A stretch of 36,650 nt of DNA from a virus, in IMG/VR virus record IMGVR_UViG_3300009431_000067, positions 1 to 36,650 of that record; one strand, given 5' to 3'. The translations under genes and the position numbers were made by a program. Shown in pieces: positions 14,945 to 23,448 of this stretch (position 1 is its first letter; every line of letters starts with the position of its first letter). The notes beneath the pieces were generated by a model that was given only the letters and a program-made list of their open reading frames with translations, was not told where the DNA came from and did no database searches.

Positions 14945-16756
14945 ATGGCAGAAAAGCACAAATTGGTATCCCAGATCAAGGATGATTATTTCCGGTACAT
15001 GAAGAATGAGCGTCTGGATCTGGAGGATACCTGGAACCTGGCCTATGATGCCTTCAGGGGGATGTACTCATCCGGGAACCTGAAAAAATGGAAAGCCCTG
15101 GAAGGATCGGAATGGCGGAGCAAGGTATTTGTCCGGTTGACCAAGGTGAAGGTCGTTGCGGCTATCTCGCAGATCGAGGACATCTATTTTCAGGGGGGGA
15201 AACTACCCTATAACCTGAACCCCACACCCGTACCGGAAACGGCCCCCGGTTTCTTTCTCGATCCCGTGGTGGCCGATCAGCGGTGCAAGCGGATGAAACT
15301 CCGACTTGACGATCTTCTCGTTCAGGGGAAATTTGAGCGTAAACTAATGGGCGCATTGCTGGAAAAGGCGGTATATGGCATGACCGTTCATAAATGCCCG
15401 GTGATCAGACCCATAAGCCGGATGGGTTATGAACTATTTTTACCCCAGATGTCGGGTATAAATTTTTTCCCCAATACCGAGCTTCTCCATCAATTCGGCA
15501 GGCACCGTTTGAACAAACAAAATATCATGACCCCAACCGTGGAACACCCTAATTTGTGGGACATCTTCTGGGACATGGAATACGAGAATCCCCATGAAGG
15601 ACAGGGAATCGTCCACCGGGTCAAGATGAGTCCGGGCATGCTCTGGCAGTATGCGGACCGGGAAGGCTACGACAAAGAGGCAATAAAGCGTGCGGTCAAA
15701 AATGCGGGTGAGAACAGCGCCAGTGGAGATCAATCAGACCCCCCAGGGCAACGTAACCTCCAGAAGCGCCGCAGGAACATTGAAGTTATCGAATGGAATG
15801 GCCGGGTGGATAAAGCGTGCCTGAAGGATACGCCCATGGAGGAATATTCTCAAAGCGGACGTGAAGTAGAGATCTTTACAGTCCTGGCCGGTGATGAGAT
15901 TATCCGCCCCCCCGTATTGATGATCAATCCCATGGGAATCAGGCCCTATAATTTTTCCTATTGGGAGAATATACCACATGAAAGCAAGGGGGTCGGTATC
16001 CCTGAGAACGTGCAGGATTCCCAGATGATGGTCAACTCCGGGGTCCGGTGCTTTATCGACAACAAGGCCATATCGGGCAACGTGCTGATGGCGGGGAATC
16101 CCCGGAACTTGGCCCCTGGACAGAACCGGTCAGTCTATCCAGGCAAGTTTTTTGAGCTGGCCGAGCATATTGATGATTACCGTCATGGAATCCAGTTTTT
16201 CTCTCCTCCGGACGTGGGGAGAGGGCTTATGGAGCTGGTTAATCTTTTCAGGAATTTTGCGGATGAAGAGGCGAATCTCCCCCGTTTGGTCCAGGGGGAG
16301 AGCAGCAAGAGCGACCCAAAAACCGCCTTTGCATTCTCCCGCCTGATCATGAATGCCAACAAACAGCTTGGCAAGGTCATCCGGAATACGGATGAAGGTC
16401 TGGTAGAGCCGGACGTGGAAAATCTCTATCATTGGGAGATGGCCACGAATCCGGATGAAAATATCAAGGGGGATTTCCGGGCCAATGCCACGGGATTTTC
16501 ATCCTTCCAGGATCAGGTCATGCGAGGGCAGAACCTACAGAACTACCTCCTGTTCGCCCTGAGCAATAAGATGCTGGCCTTGATGGTAAAACCCATGTCC
16601 TTTATGCGCGAGATCGCCATGACCCGTGATATCGATCCGGATGAATTCCTGGTGACGGATGACGAGTTCGAGGGCAAGGCCGCACAATTCCTAAGCATGC
16701 TCACCATGCCGGGCAGCCCCATGGCCGATGAAGAGGAATTGCTCAATGCAGCGTGA
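14945..16756 (+). CDS. Portal protein
   Basis: 603 residues, the usual length for podovirus portals, and in the right position after terL and before scaffold and capsid genes. Recognisable portal-like features include a helical N-terminus (FVRLTKVKVVAAISQIEDI), ENIPHESKGVGIPENVQDSQ (a 'G.gipe...~~Q..~N' stretch), and the helix QDSQMMVNSGVRCFIDN. The dodecameric portal is the channel through which TerL pumps DNA. Overlaps the next gene's start. Confidence 0.8.
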   Translation: MAEKHKLVSQIKDDYFRYMKNERLDLEDTWNLAYDAFRGMYSSGNLKKWKALEGSEWRSKVFVRLTKVKVVAAISQIEDIYFQGGKLPYNLNPTPVPETAPGFFLDPVVADQRCKRMKLRLDDLLVQGKFERKLMGALLEKAVYGMTVHKCPVIRPISRMGYELFLPQMSGINFFPNTELLHQFGRHRLNKQNIMTPTVEHPNLWDIFWDMEYENPHEGQGIVHRVKMSPGMLWQYADREGYDKEAIKRAVKNAGENSASGDQSDPPGQRNLQKRRRNIEVIEWNGRVDKACLKDTPMEEYSQSGREVEIFTVLAGDEIIRPPVLMINPMGIRPYNFSYWENIPHESKGVGIPENVQDSQMMVNSGVRCFIDNKAISGNVLMAGNPRNLAPGQNRSVYPGKFFELAEHIDDYRHGIQFFSPPDVGRGLMELVNLFRNFADEEANLPRLVQGESSKSDPKTAFAFSRLIMNANKQLGKVIRNTDEGLVEPDVENLYHWEMATNPDENIKGDFRANATGFSSFQDQVMRGQNLQNYLLFALSNKMLALMVKPMSFMREIAMTRDIDPDEFLVTDDEFEGKAAQFLSMLTMPGSPMADEEELLNAA

Positions 16757-16985
16757 CCGAGCGGAAAAGATCGTCGCAATTACAGGTGATTTCCGGTTCA
16801 AGGCATTACTTGATGAGGTCCAGGAACGGAAGGAATTAGCGGAAAAAAAACTCCGGAATCCCATCAACACACACGAAAAGGATATGCTTTATAAGGGAGG
16901 TATTTTAATGGCCGAGGATATTCTCGGTTTAACCGAAGAGGCTCATAGAGTGTTAGAACCTCAAAAAGAGGAGGACGTATCATGA
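16746..16985 (+). CDS. Small helical protein coupled to the portal gene
   Basis: 79 residues from ATG 16746, overlapping the portal stop by 11 nt with GAAGAGG upstream. Predicted as two long charged helices (RFKALLDEVQERKELAEKKL, then EDILGLTEEAHRVLE). No motif. Its own stop overlaps the next gene (ATGA), so all three are translationally coupled. Confidence 0.65.
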   Translation: MQRDRAEKIVAITGDFRFKALLDEVQERKELAEKKLRNPINTHEKDMLYKGGILMAEDILGLTEEAHRVLEPQKEEDVS

Positions 16986-17599
16986 AGAAAAAAGTAACCA
17001 AGAAAAAAATCTTTTTATCCATACTGCTTTTGGCTGCCCTTTCGATGGTGATCATGGCCCTCTCCCCACATGAACGTGAAGTGATTAATGCGGAATGGAA
17101 TTTCGAGAAAGGATTAAAGGCCACAGGGGGGAAGATGACTTTTGATACCCCCTGTATCAGCGGTGTAAGTGAATTGGGGTGGACTACCCTGACGTCCGAG
17201 GGTTATTCCGGGGCTTCCGGATTTATTTTGAGAGACATCGATCAGGCGAATCTGTACACATTCGATGCCGATGCAATAACAAATGCCTTTACGGAGCAGA
17301 CGACAGCCGGTGCCGGTACATCCGGTGTGAGCCTTATTGTCATCATCGATATTAATAATGACCACGGGAAGATATTCGGTATCCAAAACCGAACCCCCTC
17401 CGGTACGACCCCCGCCGTTGTGTCGTTTTATGGAAATTTATCCGGAGATTCGCCGTTTTTTGTTGACAGTATTTCATCGGTGACAGAACAAAACATGGAT
17501 GCGTTTGGAGATGTCCAGTGGTATCAGGTCCATGCCCCCCCGAACAATCCAATCCAAACGGGCAATAGTATCTTTGTTGTTAACCGTTACATCCATTAA
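16982..17599 (+). CDS. Exported protein with Sec signal peptide, inside the virion operon
   Basis: 205 residues. The N-terminus MKKKVTKKKIF is highly basic, followed by a hydrophobic core LSILLLAALSMVIMALS and a plausible cleavage site after about residue 28. The mature part is beta-rich, with YFCD-free Thr/Gly/Ser stretches such as TTLTSEGYSGASGFIL and GVSLIVIIDINNDHGKIFG. AAAGAGGAGG lies upstream and the ATG overlaps the previous stop. Function unknown; see the hunt for the set of exported phage proteins. Confidence 0.75.
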   Translation: MKKKVTKKKIFLSILLLAALSMVIMALSPHEREVINAEWNFEKGLKATGGKMTFDTPCISGVSELGWTTLTSEGYSGASGFILRDIDQANLYTFDADAITNAFTEQTTAGAGTSGVSLIVIIDINNDHGKIFGIQNRTPSGTTPAVVSFYGNLSGDSPFFVDSISSVTEQNMDAFGDVQWYQVHAPPNNPIQTGNSIFVVNRYIH

Positions 17600-17610
17600 G
17601 GAGTGCCGTC

Positions 17611-18132
17611 ATGAAACGAGTTTTATTGGTTTTTTTATTGCTCTCTTGTTTTCTTTTTTTCTTGATCCCTCCTCCCTATGTGACTGCATGGGAGAACTGG
17701 CCCTGGGGAACAAAAGATTCCTTTTTGGGAGAAGATCATGAATGGCCTTCGTCGCAGACCCTTGATGATGTAACAGCTTGTACAGGGAGATCAGGTGTTT
17801 CGAAGTGTTTTGAATATTCCGGGGTAACGGCGACACCGGCGATGCTTGCAGGTTGTATCATTTATTGGGATTCCGCAACAATGGGCGGGGTAACCCTTCC
17901 GACAATATCGGGGAATACTGCCACTGTTGTCGTCAAGGACATTCAGGGCAGTGGCATAACCGTATTTACTGAGAACAATCAATCAATTTTAGAGGATGGC
18001 ACTTGGGGGACAAAAATCTGGGTCGCTCCAGGTAATTTAGGACATCAAGTTGCGCTAACATCCGTCAGTAGTGGTATTAGTGATTTTTGGGATGTTATCG
18101 GCAATATCGGGACTAATTGGACATTAGAATAA
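17611..18132 (+). CDS. Exported protein with Sec signal peptide, second in tandem
   Basis: 173 residues. MKRVLLVFLLLSCFLFFLIP followed by PPYVTAW gives a strong leader with VTA as a likely cleavage site. Mature part is beta-rich with Gly/Thr/Val (MLAGCIIYWDSATMGGVTLP, then ATVVVKDIQGSGITVF), and ends NIGTNWTLE, a style seen in trimeric fibre domains. It follows the other exported protein by 11 bp and precedes a three-hairpin intergenic element. Confidence 0.75.
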   Translation: MKRVLLVFLLLSCFLFFLIPPPYVTAWENWPWGTKDSFLGEDHEWPSSQTLDDVTACTGRSGVSKCFEYSGVTATPAMLAGCIIYWDSATMGGVTLPTISGNTATVVVKDIQGSGITVFTENNQSILEDGTWGTKIWVAPGNLGHQVALTSVSSGISDFWDVIGNIGTNWTLE

Positions 18133-18151
18133 ATTTTAATCGATGATTTCT

Positions 18152-18248
18152 CCCTGGGAAGCGCACCCAGGGGGGATTCCCTTCCTGCTTTGCAGGGAGG
18201 GATATAGAAGCCCAATTCCGTAGCTACGGGCGGGATTGGGCTTTTTTT
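18152..18248 (+). terminator. Three consecutive hairpins ending in a terminator
   Basis: CCCTGGG/CCCAGGG (18152-18158, 18166-18172), CCCTTCCTGC/GCAGGGAGGG (18179-18188, 18192-18201), and AGCCCAAT/ATTGGGCT (18209-18216, 18235-18242) followed by TTTTTTT. The last is a rho-independent terminator between the exported-protein genes and the scaffold gene. A further small hairpin CCTGGC/GCCAGG lies at 18271-18285. No gene is seen in 18133-18314. Confidence 0.7.
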
Positions 18249-18314
18249 ATTTTCCGTAGCCACATATGGCCCTGGCAGCGCCAGGATTCCCATAAGAGAA
18301 AGGATAGACAGAAG

Positions 18315-19229
18315 ATGGTAGACGAAAAAAAGGATGAAGAGAAATTAGAGGACGCCTCCCAAGAGGAAGACCAGGATTTTACATCCGGGTTCGATGAAGA
18401 GTCCGACTCTTCCCAGACCCCTTCCCAGGAAGAAGGGACTCTCCAGGAGGATGCCGGCACTGAGGGCGATGTCAAGACGGATGAGACCGGGGATGACAAA
18501 TCCGCAATAGAGCCAGACGACAAGACCGACTGGAAGGCCGAGGCCGAGAAGCTCAAGAAACAGGCCGAGGACAATCAGTCTTGGGCCACGACCATGGCCC
18601 AGGAAAATGCGACCTTGAAAACGGATTTAGAGACAGCCCGAAAAAAGCCGGAGATTAAGCCTGATGAGTCCCAGGATACGCTCGATGGGGGTGAAGTCCC
18701 GGAGGATCTACAGGGGTTTTACAAAGACTACCCGGAGTTCAAGGATGCCGTTCAGTTTGAGGCCAAGCGTCTGTTCAAGGAGACCCTGGGTGATCTGGAC
18801 GTGGGCAAATTAAAGACCACCATCACGGGCCTGGAGCAAGATATCAGCCAGGAGCGATTTAATAACGTGGTCTTGGGCGGATTTTTCGGGGAAGACGGTA
18901 AGTATGTGAACGGACACCCGGACGCCTTTGTGATCTTTAAGTCTCCGGAATGGAAAACCTGGATGGAGACCGAGCAGAAAAAGGACCCGAATATCGGGCA
19001 GATCGCCGACCCAAAGGAGGCGATAAAGTTTATTGGCCGCTACAAGGCGGACATGGCAAAGGGTGCGGCAGAGATCCATGATCAAGACCTGAAAGGCAAG
19101 GCAAAGGAGATGGAAGAAAATGCCGCAGGCAGCATCTCCTCCGGGGCCGGTGGTCCCGGAGGAGACGAGCCGAAAGTGGACGAAAACGATTATGAGGGCG
19201 GTTTTGAGGAAGAGGCCAAGGCCGCTTAA
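18315..19229 (+). CDS. Capsid scaffolding protein
   Basis: 304 residues. Very acidic and low-complexity N-terminus (residues 1-75), coiled-coil helix (WKAEAEKLKKQAEDNQSWAT), a middle domain with GFYKDYPEFKDAVQFEAKRL and NGHPDAFVIFKSPEWKTWME, and an acidic tail ending VDENDYEGGFEEEAKAA. Size, charge and position directly before the major capsid gene are those of a podovirus scaffold, which guides shell assembly and is then removed. Confidence 0.75.
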   Translation: MVDEKKDEEKLEDASQEEDQDFTSGFDEESDSSQTPSQEEGTLQEDAGTEGDVKTDETGDDKSAIEPDDKTDWKAEAEKLKKQAEDNQSWATTMAQENATLKTDLETARKKPEIKPDESQDTLDGGEVPEDLQGFYKDYPEFKDAVQFEAKRLFKETLGDLDVGKLKTTITGLEQDISQERFNNVVLGGFFGEDGKYVNGHPDAFVIFKSPEWKTWMETEQKKDPNIGQIADPKEAIKFIGRYKADMAKGAAEIHDQDLKGKAKEMEENAAGSISSGAGGPGGDEPKVDENDYEGGFEEEAKAA

Positions 19230-19243
19230 TCGACCGACCGTAG

Positions 19244-19265
19244 CCCCTCAGAGATAAAGGAGGGG
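19244..19265 (+). promoter_or_regulatory. Hairpin that can hide the capsid-gene ribosome-binding site
   Basis: CCCCTC (19244-19249) pairs with GAGGGG (19260-19265) across a 10-nt loop. The 3' arm contains the GGAGG (19259-19263) used by the major capsid gene at 19273. It could modulate capsid translation relative to scaffold. Confidence 0.35.
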
Positions 19266-19272
19266 AATAAAA

Positions 19273-20283
19273 ATGCCAGATCCTACAACTTATTTTGGTG
19301 ATATCACTCCCAGGACCGCAGGCCGGGCCGTGGGGAAACTACTCAAACGTGGGCAGCATATCGAGCTGATCGGTCGAATTGCCGACCCCCACCCCATGTC
19401 AAGAGGCAAGGGAAAGACGGCAATTCTCAGGAGATACGACCGGTCATCCATCGTGACCGCACCCCTGGGTGAGGGCGTGACCCCGGAGGGCCGCAAGATA
19501 GCATCAACCGATTATACCATTGTGCTTCAGCAATGGGGGGATGTCCATGTCATTACCGATGTGATCCAGGATACCCACGAGGACCCGGTCCTTAACGAGG
19601 CCATCGGGATCAATTCGCAGCAATGCATGGAGACCGTGGAAACGCAACGGTTTTATAATCTTCGTGGGGGTACGAGTGTGTATTATGCCAACGGGGCCGC
19701 ACGGACGGACGTCAATTCCTTTACGGCCCGTGGCCAGCTCAGGAAGGTGGTACGGTCGCTAAAATCCAACCTGGCCATGTTCTTTACCGAGATCATCGGG
19801 GCCGGGATCAAGTTTAATACCGAGCCGGTGGGTCCCACGTTCTTTGGTCTGGGTCACACGGACCTGGAGCCGGATATCCGCAACTTAGCCGGTTTTGTGC
19901 CTATTGAGAAATATATCGACATCATCGGCGGAAAAGTCTTGCCCGGTGAGGTGGGGAAATGCGAGAACATCCGTTTTGCCCTCTCGGCCCTGTTTACGGC
20001 CTGGGCCGATGGCGGCGGTGCAGCCGGAGACCGGATCACAACCTCCGGGACCAGCGCAGACGTCTATCCATTACTCATCTGTGCGAAAAACTGTTTCGGT
20101 ACCGTCCCCTTGAAAGGACAAAAGGCCGTGGATATCAAGGTGGTGAATCCGGAAAAGCCCACCAAGTCCGACCCGTTAGGGCAGCGGGGCTATGTGGGCT
20201 GGAAACGGTGGGACGGATCGGGTATCCAGAACGAGAGCTGGGTGTACCGGATCGAGGTGGCCCCAGCGGAAGATCCGGATTAA
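19273..20283 (+). CDS. Major capsid protein, N4-gp56 type
   Basis: 336 residues. DITPRTAGRAVGKLLKRG, then a long linker, RYDRSSIVTAPLGEGVTPEG and WGDVHVITDVIQDTHEDPVL reproduce the order seen in N4 gp56-family capsid proteins (RRY...t.pL.EGvtP; a ~d..v~~~Dv). HK97-like fold by family knowledge. Preceded by scaffold, followed by a terminator and a probable accessory virion protein. Start ATG 19273 has GGAGGGG 8 nt upstream. Confidence 0.85.
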   Translation: MPDPTTYFGDITPRTAGRAVGKLLKRGQHIELIGRIADPHPMSRGKGKTAILRRYDRSSIVTAPLGEGVTPEGRKIASTDYTIVLQQWGDVHVITDVIQDTHEDPVLNEAIGINSQQCMETVETQRFYNLRGGTSVYYANGAARTDVNSFTARGQLRKVVRSLKSNLAMFFTEIIGAGIKFNTEPVGPTFFGLGHTDLEPDIRNLAGFVPIEKYIDIIGGKVLPGEVGKCENIRFALSALFTAWADGGGAAGDRITTSGTSADVYPLLICAKNCFGTVPLKGQKAVDIKVVNPEKPTKSDPLGQRGYVGWKRWDGSGIQNESWVYRIEVAPAEDPD

Positions 20284-20308
20284 TTCATATCGATTAACCT
20301 TTAGATTG

Positions 20309-20333
20309 AGCGGGGGATCTCCCCCGCTGTTTT
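20309..20333 (+). terminator. Terminator after the major capsid gene
   Basis: AGCGGGGG (20309-20316), loop ATCT, CCCCCGCT (20321-20328), then GTTTT. 8-bp perfect stem. Partial termination here would keep capsid transcripts above downstream genes. Confidence 0.7.
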
Positions 20334-20351
20334 AAAGAGGAGGACTATATC

Positions 20352-20861
20352 ATGCAACCAGGGGCAAGAGTAGCAGTAGGGACATGCGATGGGACCGGCG
20401 CGGCCATTAATGTCTGTCTGGGATGGAGGCCGAGTTGGGTCAAGGTCCTGAACATGGAGGACGCGGGGACCCTTTATCCGGCAGTGGAATGGTTTGACCA
20501 GCAGAGGTTAATCACCGTCGTGGATGAGGGGATCATGCATGAAGGCGCGGATGACTCGGATCGACAGTTCCTCACCGCCAACGGGATCAGCCGGTATAAC
20601 GGCGGTGATGAGATCACCTACGATGGTGTGACCAACAACCGGTGGGAAAACGCAGCCGGAACCGACGTGGAAGAGACCTATGTGGATGGCTATTACCAGC
20701 GGACAGCCACGACCAGTGCGGCATATCAATGTATCGGAGATGCGTTGTGTCCCGAATTAAGGGACGGGTCCAAGGTGAGAACCCCCATGGGATTCACCAT
20801 CGGGACCAACACGGATCTCAACGCGAATGGTGAGCAGCTCGTCTGGATCGCCATCGAGTAA
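20352..20861 (+). CDS. Virion protein after the capsid gene
   Basis: 169 residues. Opens with GARVAVGTCDGTGAAINVCL and GWRPSWVKVLNMEDAG, a pattern (aaIn..lG..P.~Vkv.N) seen in proteins next to N4-gp56-type capsid genes. A beta-rich body follows. Possibly a capsid decoration or fibre protein; not proven. Lies between two hairpins. Confidence 0.65.
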   Translation: MQPGARVAVGTCDGTGAAINVCLGWRPSWVKVLNMEDAGTLYPAVEWFDQQRLITVVDEGIMHEGADDSDRQFLTANGISRYNGGDEITYDGVTNNRWENAAGTDVEETYVDGYYQRTATTSAAYQCIGDALCPELRDGSKVRTPMGFTIGTNTDLNANGEQLVWIAIE

Positions 20862-20893
20862 CATCAAGCATTTATTAACCATTAATGAAGAGA

Positions 20894-20921
20894 GGGGGGG
20901 CAGTCTTTCTGCTTCCCCCCC
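20894..20921 (+). other. G/C-run hairpin between virion genes
   Basis: GGGGGGG CAG (20894-20903) faces CTG CTT CCCCCCC (20909-20921), forming a hairpin with a TCTTT loop and a 3-nt bulge. No T tract follows, so it may protect or process mRNA rather than terminate. Confidence 0.45.
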
Positions 20922-20935
20922 TAAATGGAGAAAAA

Positions 20936-21319
20936 ATGTCAAAGAAAAAGCAGGAAAAATACCATGTTATTCTCATCGGTATGGGCGGGGAAGATGAACC
21001 CAGGGTCCTGAAACCGAGCATCAACGGCAAAGAGTACTGGATCATGCGAGGGGAGCTGGTCCCGGTACCCGAAGAGGTAAGACACGACCTGGATAATGCC
21101 ACAAGGCCGGTCTATGAAAAACAGGAAAACGGGACCATGGAATATGTCGGAGAGAGACACCGGTATCCCTTTTCCGTTATGTATCGCGATATCCCGAAAG
21201 CGGCCTACATAAAACTCCGGGAGATTGCGACGCAAAAAGGAGCCCACCTGACCGAACCCATGATCGATGAGATCCTTGATGCTGTCAATGAACCTCAGAA
21301 AAAGGCAGCCAATGGATAG
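20936..21319 (+). CDS. Small virion-region protein
   Basis: 127 residues from ATG 20936, chosen because GGAG lies 6 nt upstream; the earlier ATG 20885 runs through the hairpin. YHVILIGMGGEDEPRVLKPS, a strand INGKEYWIMRGELVPVPEEV and NATRPVYEKQ are visible, and the pattern (~~i..~~y.v~rG~~V.vP~~v...L..a) recurs in phage proteins between capsid and adaptor genes. Likely a head or adaptor-associated factor. Confidence 0.6.
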   Translation: MSKKKQEKYHVILIGMGGEDEPRVLKPSINGKEYWIMRGELVPVPEEVRHDLDNATRPVYEKQENGTMEYVGERHRYPFSVMYRDIPKAAYIKLREIATQKGAHLTEPMIDEILDAVNEPQKKAANG

Positions 21320-21330
21320 GGGAGGGACCA

Positions 21331-22161
21331 TTGCCATCTTCATATGCCAGGACCCTCCGCCAGGTAATCAATGACAGCCTTCGTCTATGCAATGACTATC
21401 AGGGGGACGGTAAAAACGGAAAGACATGGACCTGGCTGGAGGTGCGCCGGGAGGCGCAAGGGCTTTTATTGGACCTGGTCCGCCGGACCGGGATCTTAAA
21501 AGACACCCAGGTCATCCCGCTGACCGAGGACGATCAGGTCTATGACCTCCCTTCTGATTGCATCCGCCTCACCCGTGTCAATATTCACGGGTATTCGGGC
21601 TTTATCCTGCTCCCCCGCCAGATGAGCGAGGATGATCTTGTGGGCCGGACCCAGGATGAATCCGGGTACCCCACCCGTTTTTTTAGGGACATCCTCCCAC
21701 CGGGCCAGATCGGGGTCCACCCCATCCCCAACCAGGACGGGTCTTCTTTTACGAGAGACAGTAATACCGGGCTATTGCGCCAGATCAAGGATGCGGACGG
21801 CAATTATATCGAGTACGATGCCAACCGCCCCCTCCGCAGGATCAGTGGCGTGCCCTTTACGCGAAGAGGCCGGGGAAGGATCATCCGGGAAGTGATCAGC
21901 CCCTATGGCAATATCCAGGTGACCTTCATCCGGGTACCGGACTTGTGGGTGAAGCCGGCAGCCTATCCGGATAGCGACATTCCCGAATATATCCACAAGG
22001 ACCTGAAATACGGCATTGCTGCTCGGCTTTTAATGGGATCAAAGAAAAAGATCCATATCCTCAAGCGCAAGCGGTTCGGTTTGAAGTGGCGGACGGTTAT
22101 TGGTAACCTGCAACGTCATACCGAATACAAGGGACCCATGCAGGAGGCATACCCGATATGA
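21331..22161 (+). CDS. Head-tail adaptor protein 1
   Basis: 276 residues. TTG start at 21331 supported by GGAGGG 5 nt upstream. VYDLPSDCIRLTRVNIHGYS and the later AAYPDSDIPEYIHKDLKYG are typical of connector proteins ('yeLP.D~~r~~~v'; final '~~..D.~.iP~.~h~~l~~g'). It should dock beneath the portal. The C-terminal segment is shared with the next gene, so the two appear to be paralogues. Confidence 0.65.
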   Translation: MPSSYARTLRQVINDSLRLCNDYQGDGKNGKTWTWLEVRREAQGLLLDLVRRTGILKDTQVIPLTEDDQVYDLPSDCIRLTRVNIHGYSGFILLPRQMSEDDLVGRTQDESGYPTRFFRDILPPGQIGVHPIPNQDGSSFTRDSNTGLLRQIKDADGNYIEYDANRPLRRISGVPFTRRGRGRIIREVISPYGNIQVTFIRVPDLWVKPAAYPDSDIPEYIHKDLKYGIAARLLMGSKKKIHILKRKRFGLKWRTVIGNLQRHTEYKGPMQEAYPI

Positions 22162-22205
22162 TTGACTATTGAATATTGTCAATTGACTATTGGGGGAAAT
22201 GAAAG

Positions 22206-22910
22206 ATGGCAACTCTTAGTGATTACAGGCAGGATTTGGAGGAATTGATCGACCGGACATTATTGCTCATGGGCGATCCGTTGGGCGAGCGGTTCGACCG
22301 GGACCGGGTAGCCGAGGGCCTGAACGATTCGGTATTGGATTTTGTCCTCCGGACCCAGATGCTAAAGGAAGAGATCAATGTGCAGCTCAAGGCCGATGTC
22401 TGGGACTATGACATCAAAAAGCGGGTGGAAGAGGATGGGACTTTAAGGGATTTCGGTTTTGCCCTCCGGATCGGGTTTAACGGCAATGATGATCCGGCCA
22501 TGATGCCCACCGACCTGATCATGATCGATCTCCGGGGGTACACACGGGATGAGAAGATGGCCAGCACCCATTTCTACCTGGACCCGGTATCTCCCGGGCG
22601 CGTGGCCATATTCGGGCACCCGACCGAGGACGGGGAGGCTTCGCCCTCCGAAGAGGACAATATGCAGGTGACCTTTATCCCCATGCCCACTTACATGGAG
22701 ACCGAGGCAGCCTATCCGGACAGCGATATCCCGTCTCTCTATCACGATCGTTTTCCGATGGGAGCAGCATCCCGGATACTGGAAGAGGGCGATGCCGAGG
22801 ACCTGGCCATGGCAGCCGAGTTTGAAGAGAGATTCTATAATTCCATTCTCGATGCAGTGGCCGAGGAGTACCGGGGCCGGACCATCTATGAGGATGTGAG
22901 GCCCATGTAA
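22206..22910 (+). CDS. Head-tail adaptor protein 2, related to the preceding gene
   Basis: 234 residues. AAYPDSDIPSLYHDRFPMGA resembles AAYPDSDIPEYIHKDLKYGI of the upstream adaptor and continues with SRILEEGDAEDLAMAAEFEE, a usual adaptor ending. A helical N-terminus (DYRQDLEELIDRTLLLMG) is also typical. Two tandem adaptors may form successive rings of the neck. Confidence 0.65.
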   Translation: MATLSDYRQDLEELIDRTLLLMGDPLGERFDRDRVAEGLNDSVLDFVLRTQMLKEEINVQLKADVWDYDIKKRVEEDGTLRDFGFALRIGFNGNDDPAMMPTDLIMIDLRGYTRDEKMASTHFYLDPVSPGRVAIFGHPTEDGEASPSEEDNMQVTFIPMPTYMETEAAYPDSDIPSLYHDRFPMGAASRILEEGDAEDLAMAAEFEERFYNSILDAVAEEYRGRTIYEDVRPM

Positions 22911-22934
22911 CCCATGAAAATAAGGAGAATGAAA

Positions 22935-23426
22935 ATGAAACGATTAATCATTCCAATAATTTTGGCTTTACTTTTGGTTGTAACGAGCATGCCGGCATTC
23001 GGGGAAGAGGACCCCAGGCCGATATACATCCTCCATAACCAGAAGGTTTGTGCAGGCGGTACGTCTACTTTTGTGATTGATCTCAAGGAAAAGAATAAGC
23101 AGCATGTTGAATACCAATCGCTTCAGTTCCTATCAAATACAACCCCTTACTGGACAGCACTTTCAGGTGCGACCGTGAATGCCGCTGCCAGGATCACCCA
23201 TGTATTGCCCTCCAACATTGCATCCGGATTTAGGGGGCTGCTTTCAGGGGTATCGCCTGTAAATGATAATTTCAGATCCACGTCCATTGTCTCGGGCCTG
23301 GCCCATGACAGCGGAAACAGCCGGTATGTATATGATTGGAGCGTAAAAAATACGAGATACGAATTGATCGATATCACTGCCGGCGTGACGGATATGTATG
23401 TGACTGTAGTTGTTAATCTGGATTGA
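22935..23426 (+). CDS. Exported protein with Sec signal peptide, third in the virion operon
   Basis: 163 residues from ATG 22935, since AAGGAG (22922-22927) lies 7 nt upstream; ATGs at 22914 and 22929 are also in frame. MKRLIIPIILALLLVVTSMP then AFG|EED is a strong leader. Mature part beta-rich: YILHNQKVCAGGTSTFVIDL, SGATVNAAARITHVLPSN, and YVTVVVNLD-like ending (TDMYVTVVVNLD). It lies between adaptor and endolysin genes. Role unknown. Confidence 0.75.
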   Translation: MKRLIIPIILALLLVVTSMPAFGEEDPRPIYILHNQKVCAGGTSTFVIDLKEKNKQHVEYQSLQFLSNTTPYWTALSGATVNAAARITHVLPSNIASGFRGLLSGVSPVNDNFRSTSIVSGLAHDSGNSRYVYDWSVKNTRYELIDITAGVTDMYVTVVVNLD

Positions 23427-23448
23427 TCCACAATAAGGGCTTTCACAG

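Noticed and set aside
18224-18574. Serine-rich minus frame opposite the scaffold N-terminus
   Set aside because: Antisense of the acidic low-complexity scaffold region; no start signals.
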